A DNA stretch of 64,000 nt. It comes from Apostichopus japonicus. Lineage: Eukaryota > Echinodermata > Holothuroidea > Aspidochirotida > Stichopodidae. The first letter of the stretch is position 1. The number at the start of each line of letters is the position of its first letter. The notes below the pieces were generated by a model. The model had not been told where the DNA came from, searched no databases, and saw only the letters and a list, made by a program, of their open reading frames with translations. The stretch covers positions 6,486,501-6,550,500 of the forward strand of contig NC_092568.1 of assembly GCF_037975245.1 (NCBI RefSeq), read 5' to 3'. Of this stretch, positions 1-11,591 are shown piece after piece. A program made the position numbers and the translations under genes.

Positions 1-1186
1 GATTTAGCATGATGCTATCACAAAGTTCTAGCATTTATTTCCACTTTAGTTAAAATGACCTTGTATGCATCTGCAGATATCATTGTAGGATTGTTGAGAT
101 CTATTTATTATTAGTGTACCTTGTGCAACTTAAAAGCAATGTGCCCTGTGAAAGTGAAAGCCTGGAAGAAACCATTTTGAGGATTATTGTAGGGTATGCA
201 CGCACCCAGACTGTTTAACAGTAAAGATATTTCAAGTCTTGCTTTCATATGCCCCGAAGCTGTGAAGTGGTTGAATGCTGCGGCGCCTTTCATCTTGAAG
301 AGACCTTGTATTTGGGTTTAGTGAATCTATAGAAAGTCTTAGCTCTCAACAAAGACAATTGTGGAACAAAAGAGACAGATCAGGGTAATCCATAGTAAGA
401 AGCAGTTATGACTCATTGTTAACTAAAAAATGCACATTTTCAAGGGAAAATATCCTCTGGCAGGATCAACAAATTCCTGAACTGGATCAAAGTTAAGTCA
501 ACTCTCGTGAATAGTGACATCATTCATAATAGTTGAGGGTGTTTTTATTGGACTTGATGATTTTGTTGAAATCATCGGAAGGTACCATAGATTTGAAATT
601 GTGTCCCAGCATATTTGACTACTCCTCGTTTACAAACTGACTACGATTTTAAGAACAATTCCTAGCTTTATAAAGGTGACTGAAAATGTTACAAAATCAT
701 CCTATATGTAAAAATTATTCATGTCAATGTTTAGATTGTTAATCTGACACTTTTAAACAATGGAGCTGTCATGTATTGTTCCTTGTAAACAATGCATAGT
801 TACAGGATCCAAGGCTCTTTGTCACATGTAGGCCTATATGCTAATGTTAATTGGATGTTTCTTGCACATTCCTGATATGCTAATAAAATGGTTCCCAATT
901 TTATCCCTAAACCACCCATGTTAAATCGAAACTTGCAAGATACAACTTGTGGGCGCCCTCTTGAATCAATAACAATTACAGCTAACAGTGAAAGACCAAC
1001 TATGGAGACTTTTCGATGAACATAAATTCCCACCATTTTTCATGTATGTAATCCTTAACCGACTCCAATTACATTGCTGTAATTAACTTTACCAATTTCG
1101 GACGTTAAGTAAGTGAAAAATGGGACGAAAAGTCAGCTTCTATTTCAGACATTCCTGAAACATTCCTAAGACATCAGGTGACCATG
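1..1186. other. Non-coding, no feature recognised
   Basis: AT-rich sequence with only short chance frames. A 78-codon minus-strand frame at 800-1036 has no recognisable domain and no convincing splice border. It could lie upstream of the THAP exon as intergenic DNA. Confidence 0.5.
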
Positions 1187-1194
1187 TGACGTCA
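1187..1194. promoter_or_regulatory. CRE-type palindrome TGACGTCA upstream of the THAP exon
   Basis: A perfect 8-bp palindrome TGACGTCA, the classical CREB/ATF binding site, sits 98 bp upstream of the ATG of the THAP exon. The spacing suits a proximal promoter element. No TATA box or other core promoter element could be fixed, so the role is inferred from position only. Confidence 0.4.
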
Positions 1195-1291
1195 ACGTTT
1201 GTATACCTCACTCACAACTATACTTTTAGTGTGTAAAGTCGTATACTTGAGCTGCCAAAAACATCAACGATATTACTCCTTTTTCCTCAAA

Positions 1292-1460
1292 ATGTCACAA
1301 TTCTGTGTTGTTGGAGGTTGCAATTATACCTCATCCAACAAAAGCATCAGCTTTTTTAGATTTCCGAGTAAAAGAACCGACGTAAAACGCCGCAGACTTT
1401 GGATCAATTTTTTGAGATCCACGCGGAAAGATTTTTCAGCACCCGGAGTATCTCATGCCC
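1292..1460 (+). CDS. First coding exon of a THAP-domain protein (partial)
   Basis: THAP domains are zinc-dependent DNA-binding modules, with C2CH zinc ligands, found in transposase-derived and nuclear regulatory proteins. The exon starts at an ATG and gives 56 codons plus one base. The start MSQFCVVGGC supplies the first zinc pair C5-x4-C10. It is followed by the typical FFRFP segment (residues 21-25, conserved Pro), the invariant Trp at 37 in RRRLWINFLR, and a DFSAP segment near the end. The exon closes at a strong donor, GTAAGT at 1461, just before where the Cys-x2-His pair and the AVPTIF-like end should lie, so those must come from a later exon. No matching exon was found downstream. A 31-codon in-frame extension upstream of this ATG does not resemble THAP sequence, so I chose 1292. 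It may be a host THAP gene or an exon of a domesticated or decayed P-type transposase gene; the sequence does not decide. Confidence 0.75.
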
Positions 1461-1464
1461 GTAA

Positions 1465-4400
1465 GTCCACATGCATGACCCTGCTTCTGTGTATGCTGCA
1501 AATGTCTCATTCTGTGAAAATTATATACTGTCGATAGCTGTGTCGGACCATGGTCGGACATAGCTAATGTGAAATTGACCGTAAACACGCCCTGGACGTC
1601 CTTACATGTAACATTATATCACGCAATTGACAGTAATATATTTACTGTAAGAGATGACCGTATATATAAACCGTGCCAAGGGTATAGCATTGTTAATACA
1701 TGTACGGTAGTTAGTTACAACTCTCGCCGGCGTTGGCTCACAGCATGTGTAAATAGCCATGTTATGATTTATCTATTTCATTTGTTGTATTCCAGTATCG
1801 TGAGTTCGTGATACATGTGTAATATTGTCCGTTCTGTTTATTCCGACATCTGCATGGTCCAAGGAGTTGAATAAAAACGGTAGTATGTAGCGATCGGACG
1901 TTTTATTTCATTAGTGACTGTCTGATTGTGGGATGTTAGTACTGGTCAAGGCCTGTTTCAACTAGACCTAACTCTATGGAATTACACAGACTCACGGTAG
2001 TTTTTCGCCCAGGATTGAACAAGAAAAGTGGATTAGGATATTCACTGCTAAATTTGTTTATTGACAGGATACTTTTTCTGTGTTTGTATACTTTTGGATA
2101 TTAAAACGAGTAAGTACTATGTAAGTATATTGTACCGTACGGACCTATTGACGCTACGCTATGTAAAAGATGCCTCCATTTGAGTGGAAATTTTGCTAAT
2201 AAAATAAGCAATTTAACTAAAATTTCTGCTTATAATTGTCTTAAAACTTGTTGTTAACCTTCATGTGTTCTTGTTTTAAGCTAACAGCTTTTCAAACGCT
2301 CAAAATTGGAAGTCAAAAACAGTACAATTGTTCCCTATCTGTGTACAAACAGTGCCTATATCAGCGTTTGATTTTCGCGGTATACAAACTTTGACGTCAC
2401 ACAGTGACCAGAGGCTCCTTTGGGTCAATCTCTGTTTCCAGACATTCCAGAGGTTCATGTCACGTGACTACCCAAAATGTCCATTTTCGTGGTCGTTTTT
2501 GATGGGTTATAGTAGGTTTTCGAAGATTATTTTTTACACATGTTGATTATGGGTATGTAAACTCCTAAATTAATGGAAAATCTCAACAACAAAAATTGCC
2601 TCCATATTTGGTCTTTAAGTTGAGTGAGAATTGTATGGACGCAAGATAAGTAAACAGCAACAGCCAGAGAGTTCAACAGCTCACCACTGATATCCATCAT
2701 GTCATAAACAGTGGAAGAGCATGATAGGACTGGATACATATGGAAACAATAGCAAATTATAATAATAGCTTTTGAAAGAGAAAAGGAAATGGCGTTTGAC
2801 TGTGGAATGACTCATGAGCCCTGTGCTGGTGTTTGTCTCTGTATATACTCTACCTGATTGAACTTGGCATGTACCCAGGCCTAAGGCTTTATGGATGAGT
2901 AGTCATTTCATTACATTCAAGCTGGAAAAATCCCAGTGTTATATGTGTTCAAGACAATAAACTATATGTAGGGTCATTTGAAAGTCAAGGCTTGGAATCA
3001 CTGCAGCTGCGCAATTAACAGAAACCAATGAGATGGTACAACAGGGAAGACTTTAAAAAGCATTTGTCCTTGTCATTGGTAACCTTACATGGTCTCAGAC
3101 TGGGTAGGAGTAGTATTGTCTTCTCTTCATTCCTGAGCTACGTTTCTGCTTCCCAGCTGTGACAAAAAGACTGGTCTGCAAAGCCAGTAAAATGTAATTG
3201 AGAATCATCAGGATTTGAACATTTGCCCCCTTTGGTTGTTTCTTGTCGGTTCGTCCCTGCCTTTCATCTCACAGCCTTCCAGGCAGCCCAAAGGTGGTGA
3301 TATAAATAATAGTAGAGTTTATTAAAGGTTATACTGGTTTGATAACCCAAGGTGACTGTGAATTAGACATTCCATAAGTTTCTACCCTTGAAGCCCTCTT
3401 ACACATGCATTAAACTGGAAGATTTGAAAAACTGTACATCAAACTGTAGGGTATCTTATTAATGTGAAGTTGTTGTCTAAATAGGTCTATAATTGCCTTC
3501 TGTCTGTCAGTCGGTCAGTATATCTGTCCATATGCCTTTTAGGTCAGAAAACACATCAAAGTAAATAATTGATATAGGCCAAATGTCATCCTAGGTCATA
3601 TAAAGTTATTTAAGGTTAGTTGGTAACTCAGTAAGGCATGATTATTGTGTTATATCTTATATTTGAAATTGTCCTTATTTGGAGGATGTTAAAAACAGAA
3701 TATGAATAGCTCAAGCCAAGGCTTCAGCACAACTAAGTTTGACAGGAGGTAAAAATCATGTCCTTTTGTAGAATTGTTATCCAGGATGGTGCATCAATTT
3801 ACTGTAAAAACAGAAGATGAAATGAAGTACTCTTAACTCTGTGGGGTACTGCTTTCTGAGAACAACTGAACTGCTTCTTTGACATCTCTTTTTGCAATTG
3901 TTTTCCTTTTGTTGTCAGTTCGAGTTGGCTGGGGTTGGATTGAGGGCCTACTGGGCTTTGTAGTTTCACTAGCTTCCAAGGCAAATCCTCCCTTACAAGA
4001 CTCATTGCGTGTCTGAGTTTCCCTGCTTCCACTATTGAGCCTCATTGGGGATGAACAAACTGGTGTAGTATACACATGGAGTCATCTATTTTGTTTTTTA
4101 TATTTTGAAAGCATCAAAATTTATTGTTTTGAGATTCTGAAAATGTTACCATTCGTGTTAACTGCAAGCAGGTTTTATTATTGCCTGATCATGTTATAAC
4201 TAATCAAAAATAAATAAATATTTAGTTCTGGACTTCATTCAGATTGTTATGTCTCAGATGAGTTGGACTTCCTTTGTGGGCTGCTTGTGTGCTTATGAGG
4301 TTTTGTTTTTACAATCATTACAAATATTATCTTAACTTCTCACTGTGAAAATGTAATTGGCATATTATAGAGAAACAATAGACAATGGTGGAACTGATTT

Positions 4401-4760
4401 TCTGAAGTTGCCTTTCTGTCTGATCACAGGCTGAAGGTTTTCAATTTTTTACTGTGTCTACTGACCACCCGTTCAATTGGACACATATTGAAGGAACAAG
4501 TAGATAGACAAGTGGGCGTTGCCCATACATTTGCCAAGTTTCAGAAATGATTTTTACCCAAAATTTTCAGTGCTTCAGAGTTTCAGTGCTTACAGTATGC
4601 ATCATGAAGTCAAAAGTATCATGCAGATTCCTTATACAGTGAAAAGGATAATGCCAACATATTAGTTTGCTTGAAGGATGGCCATTTTTATTTTATCATC
4701 TTCCTTCCAAATTTTGTTATATTTTTATTCAAATTTCCAGTAACAGTCCATAGGACACAG
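1465..4760. other. Non-coding stretch, probable intron or intergenic DNA
   Basis: No exon with acceptable borders and reading frame was found on either strand. Several acceptor-like polypyrimidine tracts occur, for instance near 3150 and 4430, but the frames behind them are short. If the THAP exon is real, its first intron starts here. Confidence 0.4.
2392..2468. promoter_or_regulatory. Second CRE palindrome and a CACGTG E-box close together
   Basis: TGACGTCA recurs at 2392-2399, and the perfect palindrome GTCACGTGAC (E-box core CACGTG, of the type bound by bHLH-Zip factors) is at 2459-2468. Two full palindromic sites within 80 bp, about 1.1 kb behind the first THAP exon, could be an intronic enhancer. 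This is inferred from motif identity only. Confidence 0.25.
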
Positions 4761-4764
4761 AAGG

Positions 4765-4884
4765 GTGGATTGGGGCGGGTGGTGGTCTGGTTGGATGGGG
4801 TGGCGGGTTGGAGGGGGTGGCGGTCGGGTTGGAGGTGGTGGCAGCCAGGTTGGATGGGTAGCCGGTTGGGTTGGGGTTTGTGGT
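4765..4884. repeat. G-rich degenerate minisatellite
   Basis: Plus-strand G/T-rich tract made of variants of GGTTGGATGGGGTGGCGG and GGTTGGAGG. The runs of three to five G with short spacers make it a candidate G-quadruplex former. The frames open on both strands across it reflect composition, not a gene. Confidence 0.75.
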
Positions 4885-4984
4885 TAGTAAGCACATAGGA
4901 CTCTTACACAAAGAAGTGAAATATGTTTGTGAGTTGTGTTTATGTTGCTTATATACAGTAATTTGGGGAGGGGGCAGATGTTTT

Positions 4985-5108
4985 ATCCATACTTATGTCC
5001 ATACTTGTACCCATGCTTGTATCCATACTTGTATCCAAACTTGTTCCCATATTTGTATCCATTCTTGTATCCATACTTGTACTTGTACCCATACTCAGGC
5101 TTGTACTC
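4985..5108. repeat. 12-bp tandem repeat (CCATACTTGTAT type)
   Basis: About ten copies of a 12-bp unit, CCATACTTGTAT and variants. Because 12 is a multiple of three, all three plus-strand frames stay open as four-residue repeats, which explains the overlapping short frames here. Confidence 0.85.
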
Positions 5109-5109
5109 A

Positions 5110-6687
5110 TACCAAAGGAATTCCACTTACAGTATTTATACTCATGGTGTTCTATTTGTACTACAAGTCAGTTGCTTCATTCATCCCAAGTTGATGATCT
5201 GTTCATTATATAGAATCCAGTGAAAACAGTATTTAGTGAACTTTACAGTCTCTTCACAAAGGTTTTAAGAATAATACTTGTAGCCTTAAAATTTGCCAGA
5301 TGTAAATAAATATTCTGAGCAGACATGTACGTTAAAATCAGACACATTAAACAGCACAATTAGCTGGGATAGTTTTATTAAATGATTCGCTCTTCACTAA
5401 TAACAGTAACAGTTGATATAATGTAACTAATAATAGCTAACATCAACATTCTTTATCCAATATTTATCTAAAACACAAACCAATAGTATGTACAAATTAA
5501 CCTATTCTTCTCACCTTCCCACCACTATTCTTCTCAGCCATACAATGCTCCTCAGACATATCCTATGTGGCACTCTAAATCAGCTGCACAACTCATTAGC
5601 ATATTTTGATTTGCATAGTTTTTACCATTTTTTAAATGTCCTCATATTTTTTCAGAAGACCTGTCCTTATGTAATGCATTCATCAGCCTAACATGCTTTA
5701 ACAGGCAAAATCATATGATATTACAATGGATAACTATACAGTCCTCCATTAATCAAATTTCAGTCAGATGAAATGAAGTAAAATGATTGAACAATGAGTA
5801 CTTTCAATGTCTACGACAGTAAGGATTTTACCTTAATTGGTACTACACAACACATTGGCACATTACAAAGTCCCATAAATGTTTACCTCTAGTTTATAAA
5901 AAGTAATTTTGATGTTATAGAATGTCAGCAGTATACTATAGTCTATAGTGTAGCACTGACTCTCACATGAACATAATCTGCATTGCAGTAAACATATGAC
6001 TAGCAGGAAAGTAATGTATATGTTTAGAGTAACATAACCTGCAATCATCTCACCCCATTGATTTGTAAACGTGCTCAATCTCATGTTCTTTCTCTGCTCT
6101 TTGCCTTCCTTTTGTCATGCAAGTCTGCTCTGATTTCGGAAATGAAAACATTCTTCTTCACAATTTCTGACATATTATTAAACATCCTCGTAGACTTGGC
6201 TCCAGTCGAAACTAATCGCATGCTCTTGACATTTTACCCAACAAGAAGGAGGTTGCATGAGAAAGGACTGCTCCTGTAAGATAATTAGAATTTTTGAGAG
6301 GTACACAAATCATTTTTCTGTTTAAATTTGCTAACCTATTTGCCTTCTGCAACATGCATCCACATCCTGGTTGTATCTACTGTATGTCACATGTATTATA
6401 TGCTATATTTCACTCCTGTGGTAGTCAAAATAAACATTCTGCTATACTTTGCTATGACACCCAGTCATTTTGAAGAGAACCAGAAAATACTGAGCAAAAG
6501 TTATATCATGGGATGTTCGTTGTATAGTGACTGATGCTTTAAAATTTGTTGAATATTTGTCTCAATGGTAAATGATGTGTAGCGTCTTTGCTATTTGGCC
6601 AGGATATTTATAGAATATTACCAGACATCTGAAACTAGGTTAGCCATTTGACTGTTGTTGTTATAGCCAATGAAATTGGTGAATAAG
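5110..6687. other. Non-coding, one weak exon candidate
   Basis: Mostly AT-rich sequence without recognisable features. A 72-codon plus frame ending at a strong donor (GTAAGA at 6276) is the only exon-like object. Its acceptor is poor and its translation is unfamiliar, so it is not called as a gene. Confidence 0.35.
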
Positions 6688-6851
6688 GGGTTAATCAACG
6701 GTCTAGCATGCGTTACTCACAGGATTAATGCACGATCGGGGGATAATGCAAGCGATGCACGAGGGCGGAGCCCGAGTGCATCCAGCAATAGCATTAACAC
6801 CCGGAGTGCATTAATCATGTGAGTAACGCACGCTAGACCGTTGATTAACCC
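6688..6851. mobile_element. Palindromic MITE/foldback element
   Basis: Two nearly perfect 46-bp inverted arms (6688-6733 and 6806-6851) begin GGGTTAATCAACGGTCTAGC and flank a 72-bp GC-richer centre that contains GGGCGGAGCCCGAGTGCAT. The arms could fold the whole 164 bp into one long hairpin. A partial relative, TGCGTTACTCACAGGATTAA, recurs at about 6960-6980 inside its own short inverted repeat ACCGTG/CACGGT, so the family has more than one copy here. No clear target duplication was seen, and no coding capacity. Confidence 0.7.
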
Positions 6852-7079
6852 TGTTCATTCATACACTACCATTTGTGGGGGGGGAAAATCATAAAACAAA
6901 ACATTTTTGGTTACATTTAACCAAAGATTTATTAAAGTGATGCCCCGTAATTTTACCGTGCGTTACTCACAGGATTAACCACGGTCAGCTGACCTGAATG
7001 GACCAATAGGATTTAGGAATCTTTACTAAGTATGAATGAATACTTGTTATTGCCTTATTATGTGTGTGTGTGTGTATGT

Positions 7080-7470
7080 GATGCCTTGGCTGGTGAACAC
7101 AATAACTCAATGTTCTAAAGGTGGATGGGCTTCCAACTTTGTATGTACATGCACCATATTGAGTTCTCAGCTGCTATTGTTTTGGGCTGGGATCAAAAGG
7201 TCATACTAGGGCACTAGAGGGCAAACTGTGACAAAGATGGATGGACTTCAAACTTGGCACGTACATTAAACATAGTCAGTTCATGTATGTCATTGTTTTT
7301 GGGTGGGATCAAAGGCCGTACTAGGACACCATAGGTCAAACTGTGGAAACATTGTAAACATGATATATCAAGAAGAGAAGCTTTGATGAATCTCATGCTT
7401 GGCATGTTGATGTCCCACATTGAGTAGAGGAACCCTATTGAAAATGGTGGAGGTGAAAGATTTTTTGTGG
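7080..7470. repeat. Old tandem repeat, unit about 125-130 bp
   Basis: Three or so diverged copies share the blocks GGATGG(A/G)CTTC(C/A)AACTT, TGGGATCAAA(A)GG and AGGGCAAACTGTG at a spacing of roughly 125-130 bp. There is no coding potential. Confidence 0.5.
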
Positions 7471-8462
7471 TCAAAATCTATCTGAAATCTTGTAAACATG
7501 ATAACTTAAGACATACATCTGTCTTGAATTTTATACTAAGAATGTAGATCCAGCTTGGTAGTTGCAAGAACTCTATGAGATTGGAAGAGGTCAAAGGTCA
7601 AAGGAGGTCAACATGTGTCAAAGTCTAAATACCTCCAAATTAAAGCTACAATTAACCTGTGAATTCTCCTATACTATGATTTTCTTGTGGTGAACATAGT
7701 TTGGTCAGATTTAGTTTAGTTTTGTGAAGGGGCTCTATAAGTCTTCAACAAAACAATGTATTCATCCAGAAAATGAAATCTGTTTCCATTTGTTGATAAT
7801 CTTTAACACACTCACTTTAAGACACTCAGCAGGCCCTTATCAGTTTTCACACTCTGAGATTCAAGGGCTGAACAGGAACTCAAATAGTCTCAAAATTGGC
7901 CTTATTCTGTGATTTATACTAGATGATTTTGGCTTTGGCTAAGTTGTGAAAATATTCACAGTGTATAAACAATGTTATGTAGTGCTTTTTAAGAACAATT
8001 ATTAAAGGGGTGTTTGAAAGGTGTCAGAGATAACTTTTATTAATTAATACATCTATGTGTCTATATTTCACATAGGAAGACTTTTCCTTCTGGACATTGA
8101 AACATTTTGGAATAAAAAATCTGTACTGTAAAATCCTTCCAAGTGAATGAAATGGTTGACATCCACAAGGGAGTCCTTCAAATAAGAGCTTTAAATCTCT
8201 GATCATTTCTGGTTCTCACTTAAATATTGGACAATTTGAACTCACTTGCTCTACATTAGTCAGATAGTTATTTGAAATTATATGGCAAGGATCGAATCAC
8301 AAAGCCAGCTGGATTTTTGGTTTGTTCTTTCTGTAGTACATGTTACATATTACTGCAGTATCACTCATAATGTGTTGAATATATTTCTAATGCTGACAGA
8401 CTTACCAATATATTATTAAAGTACAATGGCTGAAATTCACAATTCATCAGACTTCAATATCT
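7471..8462. other. Non-coding, nothing recognised
   Basis: AT-rich sequence with only short chance frames on either strand and no repeat or splice pattern that I could support. Confidence 0.4.
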
Positions 8463-8470
8463 ACTAGAAA

Positions 8471-9077
8471 CAGTGGCGGCGCCAGGAATTTTTAGTTGGG
8501 GAGGCTAAGGGGGGGCTGAGCCAATTTTTTGGGTGGCTTACAAGATTGAGTGATCGCCGTCCTGGTGGAGGGGTATAAGGGGAGGGGGTGCCCCCCTCCC
8601 CTTTTGAAATTTTTCCCAATCCTGGAAAGGCCTACATGCAAAATAGTGGCATTTAGCGAGGCTTTTGTCACCTGAAAATTTCTCCAAAAATATGCATTTT
8701 TTTGTGAGTAACTTTAGTCAAATTAGAATGGAAGATACCAATTCACAGTTTTCGTATCACTAAAATAATTGAGAAACAACTCATCAACACCTGGCGGATA
8801 AAGCTGGATTCTGAATTGTTTTTATCAGTCACCAAAACAAGGCTTCCTGCACCACAACTGAGTCACTGACTATTATCATGTGAAAAATTCATCAAAATTT
8901 CCATTGACCATTGTAGCACTGCGTTATGGCTGACAAAATTTGGGTAGGCTATATTGTTTCAATGAGGTTTTTTTTTTGTGCCTATTTCAGTTGGGGGGCT
9001 AATGGGGGGCTGACTACTACAATGGGGGGGCTAAAGCCCCCAAGCCCCCCCCCCCCCCCCCCTTGGCGCCGCCACTG
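8471..9077. mobile_element. Non-autonomous hAT-type transposon with perfect 8-bp TSD
   Basis: The 607-bp element starts CAGTGGCGGCGCCA and ends with its exact complement TGGCGCCGCCACTG. It is flanked on both sides by the 8-bp direct repeat ACTAGAAA (8463-8470 and 9078-9085). A CAGTGGCG-type terminus together with an 8-bp target duplication is the signature of hAT elements. Subterminal sequence is extremely G-rich on the left and C-rich on the right, with related motifs GGGGGGCT near both ends. No transposase frame is present, so it needs a transposase supplied in trans. The perfect duplication suggests a fairly recent insertion. Confidence 0.9.
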
Positions 9078-9085
9078 ACTAGAAA

Positions 9086-10400
9086 TCTCTTTGATCTTCA
9101 TTTTTATGTTACTTTTTTATCTTCCTATTGTAGACAGTATATATCTTACTTGAAATGTGAAATCATTTACAATGAAGCATGGAATGTGGTATTTGAGTGC
9201 CTGCCCCACATATATTAATAAGCTTCAAAATATGTGTCTGCATTCAGAGAGACACTTTGACATAAGGAATTCTTTAAAGGTGTCATTTAATACAGCATGA
9301 TAAGTTAATGCCTGTCTTAGCTGTGTTTCTTTATAATTCTGTGAAGTGCTTCTTCTGTTGGTGGTATCTTGCCAGTATATGAGACTTCAAATACAGGGCC
9401 TGCATACAGTTCTTATGTACATTGCTTCTTACTTCCTTGGCCATACCCTTTGGTCACCAGATTTTGGTTTGGAGAACCCACCGCATGTATTAGCTGGTAA
9501 TCTTGAGATGAATCTCCAGGACAATATTGACCTTATCTAGGGCCTATTCCCCAATATTTATTTTGTAGTGCAACTTATTGAGATTGGTCTATCTGCCTTC
9601 CCAACATTCATGAAACAATATTCACCCAGGATGCATCAACAGGATGTTGCGTGCTTGTGGCGTACTGGCTTGCAGGTCCTTGTACCTACACACATTGCTG
9701 ATGAAGGTTGCACATATTTACTTCAATTACCAATTATTTATATACAGTTGCTAGACTATATCTTACAGTGTTTTAGGTCCTTAGCCTCCCACTGGTACAT
9801 CAACTAACCACCCTTCATGGGGTCCTAGCTGTAACCTGTATGAGTGGTCATTTGAGGGTAAATTGAGGTTGTCATGTGTGCCCTTAAGTAAAATACCACC
9901 ATTATCTAAATTACACATAGGAAAGAGAGTTGACTTGAGCTTATATACAGTATTAAGTTCTTTCCAATGGTCCCTCATAATTTGGTGGTGTAGTAAGCTG
10001 GGTTCACTGAGTTTTGTAGTAAAGCAGCAAAAGTAGCTTGGGTATGATAATGTACATTGGTAATGTTTGTGGTGCATGTGTGTATTATTTCCTTGTTGTA
10101 GAACTGTTATTGCTGTAAGACTTGCAGTCCCAATCTGTGGAATATACATGTTCACCAATAGCATGCAGAGTGCCTTTGGTGTCAATATATATTTAAGACT
10201 GTTGTCCTTCATGAGAACTGTGCCACGAAACACAAGACCGTTATTACTCAGAATCCAGGTTATGCATGCTTGGAAGCTACAGCTCTGAATAACGACTTGA
10301 TGTTGCAACCCCCCCCCCCCCAAAAAAAAAATGGCAATCCATAACTTGCAGATATCATATCTTCTATGATGGAATGGATCTACATAAGTTATTTTAAAAT
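9086..10400. other. Non-coding, with a chance 180-codon minus frame
   Basis: A 180-codon minus-strand frame (9781-10323) starts inside a C-run/A-run at 10307-10330. It shows no domain, no low-complexity pattern typical of secreted or nuclear proteins, and no codon bias that I can see. I treat it as chance. Nothing else was recognised. Confidence 0.4.
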
Positions 10401-11390
10401 TTGTCCCATTATTCTCTACATATCTTGTGGTGTAATGACTTTTTCCAACCTACTTGATAAGCAGTAAATGGCTAAACAGTTTTGGATTTTGACCTTTGTC
10501 CTATGACATCACCAATCACCCAGGCACAAGTTTACAGTTTATGGTCAGGCACCTATCCACCAAGTTTGAACATGATTAGACTTACGGTCTCGGAGGAGTT
10601 TGCAAAAAACTTTTTCGCCACAATTTAGACTAGTTTTACCTTGTCACTCTGTTGACCTTTGATCGTAAACACCCAAATCTGTCTTATTTCAAAATTTGTC
10701 TCATCATTCTCTACATGTGGTTTAATGATGTTTGCCTACATGTTGACAAGCAGAAAAAAAAAACAATTTTTAGTTTTCTTAACCTTTGACCTCTGACCTT
10801 TGACGTCATAAATCATGCAGGAACGAGATTGCATGGTCAGGCACCGACCCACCAAGTTTGAACTTGAACAGACTTACGGTAGGAGGAGTTCTCGACACAC
10901 ATTTTCACACCATTTTGGCCAACTTTACCTTTGAACTCAATTGACCTTTGACCCCAACCCTCAACACCCAAATCTGTCTTATTTAAAAAAAATCATCATT
11001 CTCTACATATCATGTGCTTTTTCCAACATTTTGGCATGCAGAAAATGGCTAAAAACAAATTTTTTGATTTCTTAACTTCTGACCTTTGACCTACGACATC
11101 ATAAATCACTCAGGTACCAAGCTCAAATTTGATTGGGCGTTTAGTTTAGGATCAGTTTGCGACCCTTTTTCGCACAATTTAGGCCAATTTGTCCTACATT
11201 GATGTCCGACTCTGATGTAAGTACTACTTTAAATTTTGAACCATTCTTACCATATCTTGTAATTTAATGCCATTTTCCAACATACTGAAAAGCAGGTAAC
11301 AGCTAAAAACAAAGTTTGGGGTTATTTTACTTTTGACCGATGATGTCATCAATCACGCAGGCATGAGTTTATATGGTCTAGGAGTAGTCA
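10400..11390. repeat. Diverged tandem repeat, unit about 295 bp, 3-4 copies
   Basis: Blocks recur in the same order at roughly 10404, 10698, 10991 and 11231: CATTCTCTACAT, TTTTCCAAC, GCAGAAAATGGCTAAA, TTGACCT(T/A)TGACC, ATCACGCAGGCA and CCACCAAGTTTGAAC. Copies are clearly related but much mutated, so the array is old. The T/C-rich TTGACCTTTGACC blocks resemble nuclear-receptor half sites by composition, which may be coincidence. Confidence 0.7.
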
Positions 11391-11591
11391 CACACACCCT
11401 CACTCACTCACCCACTCACACACTTCCTGACATTTCTGATGTGGGGTGAAGTACCATATCTCATCTCCCTATACATTACATGCAGGGAAATGAGATAATA
11501 AATAAATACTCAATCTATGTCAGCAAGCTCAGACACTGTAGCTAGTCAGGAAAAATCTTGCAACTTACTAAACCTTTTTTCCTGGCCAAAT

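Noticed and set aside
3833-4075. Ser/Thr/Arg-rich minus frame with coding-like composition
   Set aside because: No ATG, poor acceptor without a pyrimidine tract, and no recognisable similarity; cannot be told from chance.
9781-10323. 180-codon minus-strand frame
   Set aside because: No domain or splice signals, starts in a C-run, and the composition fits random translation.
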